Origin: JAGQYH01 sp041393015
Lineage (GTDB): Bacteria; Bacteroidota; Bacteroidia; Chitinophagales; JADIYW01
Direction of reading: 5' to 3'
DNA length: 64,000 nucleotides
Assembly (NCBI GenBank): GCA_041393015.1
Contig: JAWKKV010000007.1
Location: 160,321-224,320, forward strand
The notes under the pieces were generated by a model, which saw only the letters and a list, made by a program, of their open reading frames with translations, was not told the DNA's origin and did no database searches. This document shows positions 62,626 through 64,000 of this stretch, piece by piece. Position 1 is the stretch's first letter; each line of letters begins with the position of its first letter. The position numbers and the translations under genes were made by a program.

Positions 62626-62656
62626 TTCGGATGTTCGGATGTTCGGATGTTCGGAT
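62626..62656 (+). repeat. Short tandem repeat TTCGGATG
   Basis: Nearly four copies of the 8-base unit TTCGGATG occur, preceded by two copies of GGTTTTTC-like sequence. It lies between the patatin stop and the cassette-like region. Slippage-prone, no obvious gene control. Confidence 0.9.
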
Positions 62657-62792
62657 AAGTAAAATTGTGGAAGATGAAAGGAATAAAAGTAAAGAAGCTT
62701 TCTTTTCTTAGTTTATAACATTCAAAACATTCATATCTAAAAATTGATTATTTTAGTTGAATTATGTTGTGGAAATAAAGGGAGTTACCTTT

Positions 62793-62848
62793 ATACAACA
62801 AATATGGTTGGCTAAAGGACATATGTTTTTTAGTCGGTTGTTGTGTGC
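62793..62848 (+). repeat. attC-like imperfect inverted repeat, left cassette border
   Basis: ATACAAC (62793-62799) at one end and GTTGTGTGC (62840-62848) at the other, with ACAACAA pairing TTGTTGT and GGCTAA pairing TTAGTC inside, give a 56-base structure that resembles a short integron attC site (R''/L''/L'/R'). It ends 14 bases before the ATG at 62863. An overlapping strong hairpin (ATAAAGG / CCTTTAT, ending ACAACA) lies just upstream at 62765-62800. Confidence 0.4.
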
Positions 62849-62862
62849 AATAATGAATCAAT

Positions 62863-63498
62863 ATGACTAGGGAAGAATTTTTAAGTTATAGAGAACAGCG
62901 TCTACTTCAAGATGATTTCGGAAATAAATTCGCCGAGGAATTTCAAAAATCAATTAAAGATATAATAGTTGGAATTGACCCAGAGTATCTAAAGGGTAGA
63001 ACTTTTGAAACAGAGTTTGAAATAGAATTCAATGATTCAGGTGTCAAAAAAATTACTACAAAACCAATTGACCGATCTACATGGTCCTATAAAGAAGTTG
63101 AAGAAAAAAGAGTAAGTGATCAAGTATTCTTAAATGAAGTAAATCCTAACCTTTTAGACATTGCACAGAAACTTATAACTCACATCAGAGAGCTTCATCC
63201 AGATGGAAAACTTGTCAAGGGGGAAACAACTAAAAAATTTACTAACTACAGACTAAAAAAGAACAGAATTTACCGGAATGACAATTTTAATTTTGTCGCA
63301 TTTATACCCCAAGAAGAAGCGATAAAAGTTTTTGTATTTAAAGGAGATTATTTAAAATTCAAAAATATTCGGCTAGATGAAGACGGAAGTTATCTTTCAT
63401 TTAAAATAAATCAATCATATCAGATTCCTGACGCTAAGGATGCAATTGAAAACTCTTATTATATTTTCATTCATAGATTGGAGGGGGAATTACCTTAA
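62863..63498 (+). CDS. Hypothetical protein, possible gene-cassette ORF
   Basis: A 211-residue soluble protein with no signal peptide or membrane segment: MTREEFLSYREQRLLQDDFG, then a long charged, mixed alpha/beta sequence (TEFEIEFNDSGVKKITTKPI, FNFVAFIPQEEAIKVFVFKG). I recognise no domain. It starts 14 bases after one attC-like end and stops 10 bases before the next, the layout of an integron gene cassette. Function unknown. Confidence 0.75.
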   Translation: MTREEFLSYREQRLLQDDFGNKFAEEFQKSIKDIIVGIDPEYLKGRTFETEFEIEFNDSGVKKITTKPIDRSTWSYKEVEEKRVSDQVFLNEVNPNLLDIAQKLITHIRELHPDGKLVKGETTKKFTNYRLKKNRIYRNDNFNFVAFIPQEEAIKVFVFKGDYLKFKNIRLDEDGSYLSFKINQSYQIPDAKDAIENSYYIFIHRLEGELP

Positions 63499-63508
63499 GC
63501 CTTTTAAA

Positions 63509-63906
63509 GCACACAACAACAAGTAAACGCCATGCGCTATACTGCTGTTTTTCAAAATCTTCAGTCAATTCTTCATAATATTCTCACTCCTCAATTCGGT
63601 CAGCTACTTCTTCGATTCAAAGCACACGCCCAAGCCAATTGTGCTCACCTATTGCTCAAATGCTTGCTTATAGTCAAAGTCTTTTTTAGCCTCAAAGTTC
63701 GCCAACCTCGGTTGAGGTCACTCAAGCAGGCGCATTTCAAATCAAAGCTTTCGCAAGCCAATTGCTCTTTCTAGTTTTCAATGTTCAGCACATTGTAGGA
63801 ACATGCTGCTCATTTTGAATGCCTGCTTTCGTTCATACGTTCAAATATTATTACCTTCATTACCATTAGCCAAAGGAGGCGCACGGCGTTTACTTGGGCG
63901 TTATGC
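63509..63906 (+). repeat. Long attC-like inverted repeat, right cassette border
   Basis: GCACACAACAACAAGTAAAC continuing GCCATGCGC (63509-63537) is complementary to GGCGCACGGCGTTTACTTGG continuing GCGTTATGC (63878-63906): CAAGTAAACGCC / GGCGTTTACTTG is exact and TGCGC / GCGCA pairs beyond it. The ends GCACACAAC and GTTATGC fit R'' and R' boxes. At 398 bases it is longer than usual attC sites. Inside, a direct repeat of TCAAAGC...AAGCCAATTG occurs. The 422-base stretch from 63499 to 63920 has no real gene; an 80-codon frame inside has no coding character. Confidence 0.5.
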
Positions 63907-63920
63907 TTCATTAAGAAAAG

Positions 63921-64000
63921 ATGAAAAGTGAATTAGAGAAAATACTCGAAACTGTTCCAACGGAGGTTCCATGGAGTAAAATTGTCGATTTTGACAAATT
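63921..64000 (+). CDS. Partial ORF at the right window edge, possible next cassette gene
   Basis: ATG at 63921, 14 bases after GTTATGC, opens MKSELEKILETVPTEVPWSK and continues IVDFDK to the end of the window (26 full codons). It has the same strand and spacing to its attC-like border as the previous ORF. Too short to assign a function. Confidence 0.55.
   Translation, partial: MKSELEKILETVPTEVPWSKIVDFDK

Noticed and set aside
63532..63774. 80-codon ORF on the plus strand
   Set aside because: It lies inside the long attC-like inverted repeat, has low-complexity composition and no recognisable start context; taken as non-coding.

Overview
The window is AT-rich DNA from a member of the phylum Bacteroidota. 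Lineage evidence: the gliding-motility lipoprotein GldH, a type IX secretion (T9SS) sorting tail, a bacillithiol-linked YtxJ, a DUF4199 protein, a BatA-domain protein, an OMP_b-brl_3-type outer-membrane receptor, promoter boxes of the TAnnTTTG type, and starts without Shine-Dalgarno sequences, several of them TTG. Class or family cannot be decided from the sequence. I saw no rRNA, tRNA, CRISPR array, transposase or integrase.

Layout. 1-17.2 kb is mostly housekeeping: thymidine kinase, lipoyl synthase, OsmC, YtxJ with a tiny overlapping lipoprotein, Mpl, a GT2 glycosyltransferase, a penicillin-acylase-like hydrolase, a GluR0-like glutamate-receptor-type K+ channel, methylmalonyl-CoA mutase, GlnRS, a four-helix-bundle gene framed by inverted repeats, and TruA. 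The last 11 codons of truA are repeated about 0.84 kb downstream, bracketing a lipoprotein gene.

18.1-31.2 kb is a nearly complete reductive pyrimidine-catabolism locus: methylmalonate-semialdehyde dehydrogenase, an outer-membrane receptor, omega-aminotransferase, NCS1 nucleobase transporter, dihydropyrimidinase, beta-ureidopropionase, PreT, PreA, and a deaminase resembling yeast cytosine deaminase. Together they could import cytosine, uracil or thymine, deaminate and reduce the ring, open it, release beta-alanine or beta-aminoisobutyrate, and convert that to acetyl-CoA or propionyl-CoA. The methylmalonyl-CoA mutase at 11.4-13.6 kb would connect propionyl-CoA to succinyl-CoA.

31.7-49.3 kb is mixed: an ecdysteroid-kinase-like protein, an SDR, an LA2681-type HEPN protein (possible defence RNase), a membrane M28 peptidase, GldH, LigA, pterin dehydratase, CsaA, an acetoacetate-decarboxylase-like protein, tandem structured elements with tiny ORFs, Pcm, a shortened GT2, a dihydroorotase homologue without its metal ligands, and a BatA-domain protein.

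49.4-58.1 kb is a tight operon of two GT2 glycosyltransferases, a polytopic membrane protein of possible glycosyltransferase type, and two large exported paralogues. The paralogues share a C-terminal His...Gly-Ser-Cys-Gly-Gly signature with identical spacing, reminiscent of clan CD cysteine peptidases. This is the best candidate for an undescribed system. A beta-helix lipoprotein and a membrane-anchored patatin follow. The right end (62.8-64 kb) looks like a small cassette array: short same-strand ORFs separated by attC-like imperfect inverted repeats.

Several intergenic spaces hold short elements with inverted ends (MITE-like) or hairpins that look dispersed. All family names come from reading motifs by eye; no database search was run.
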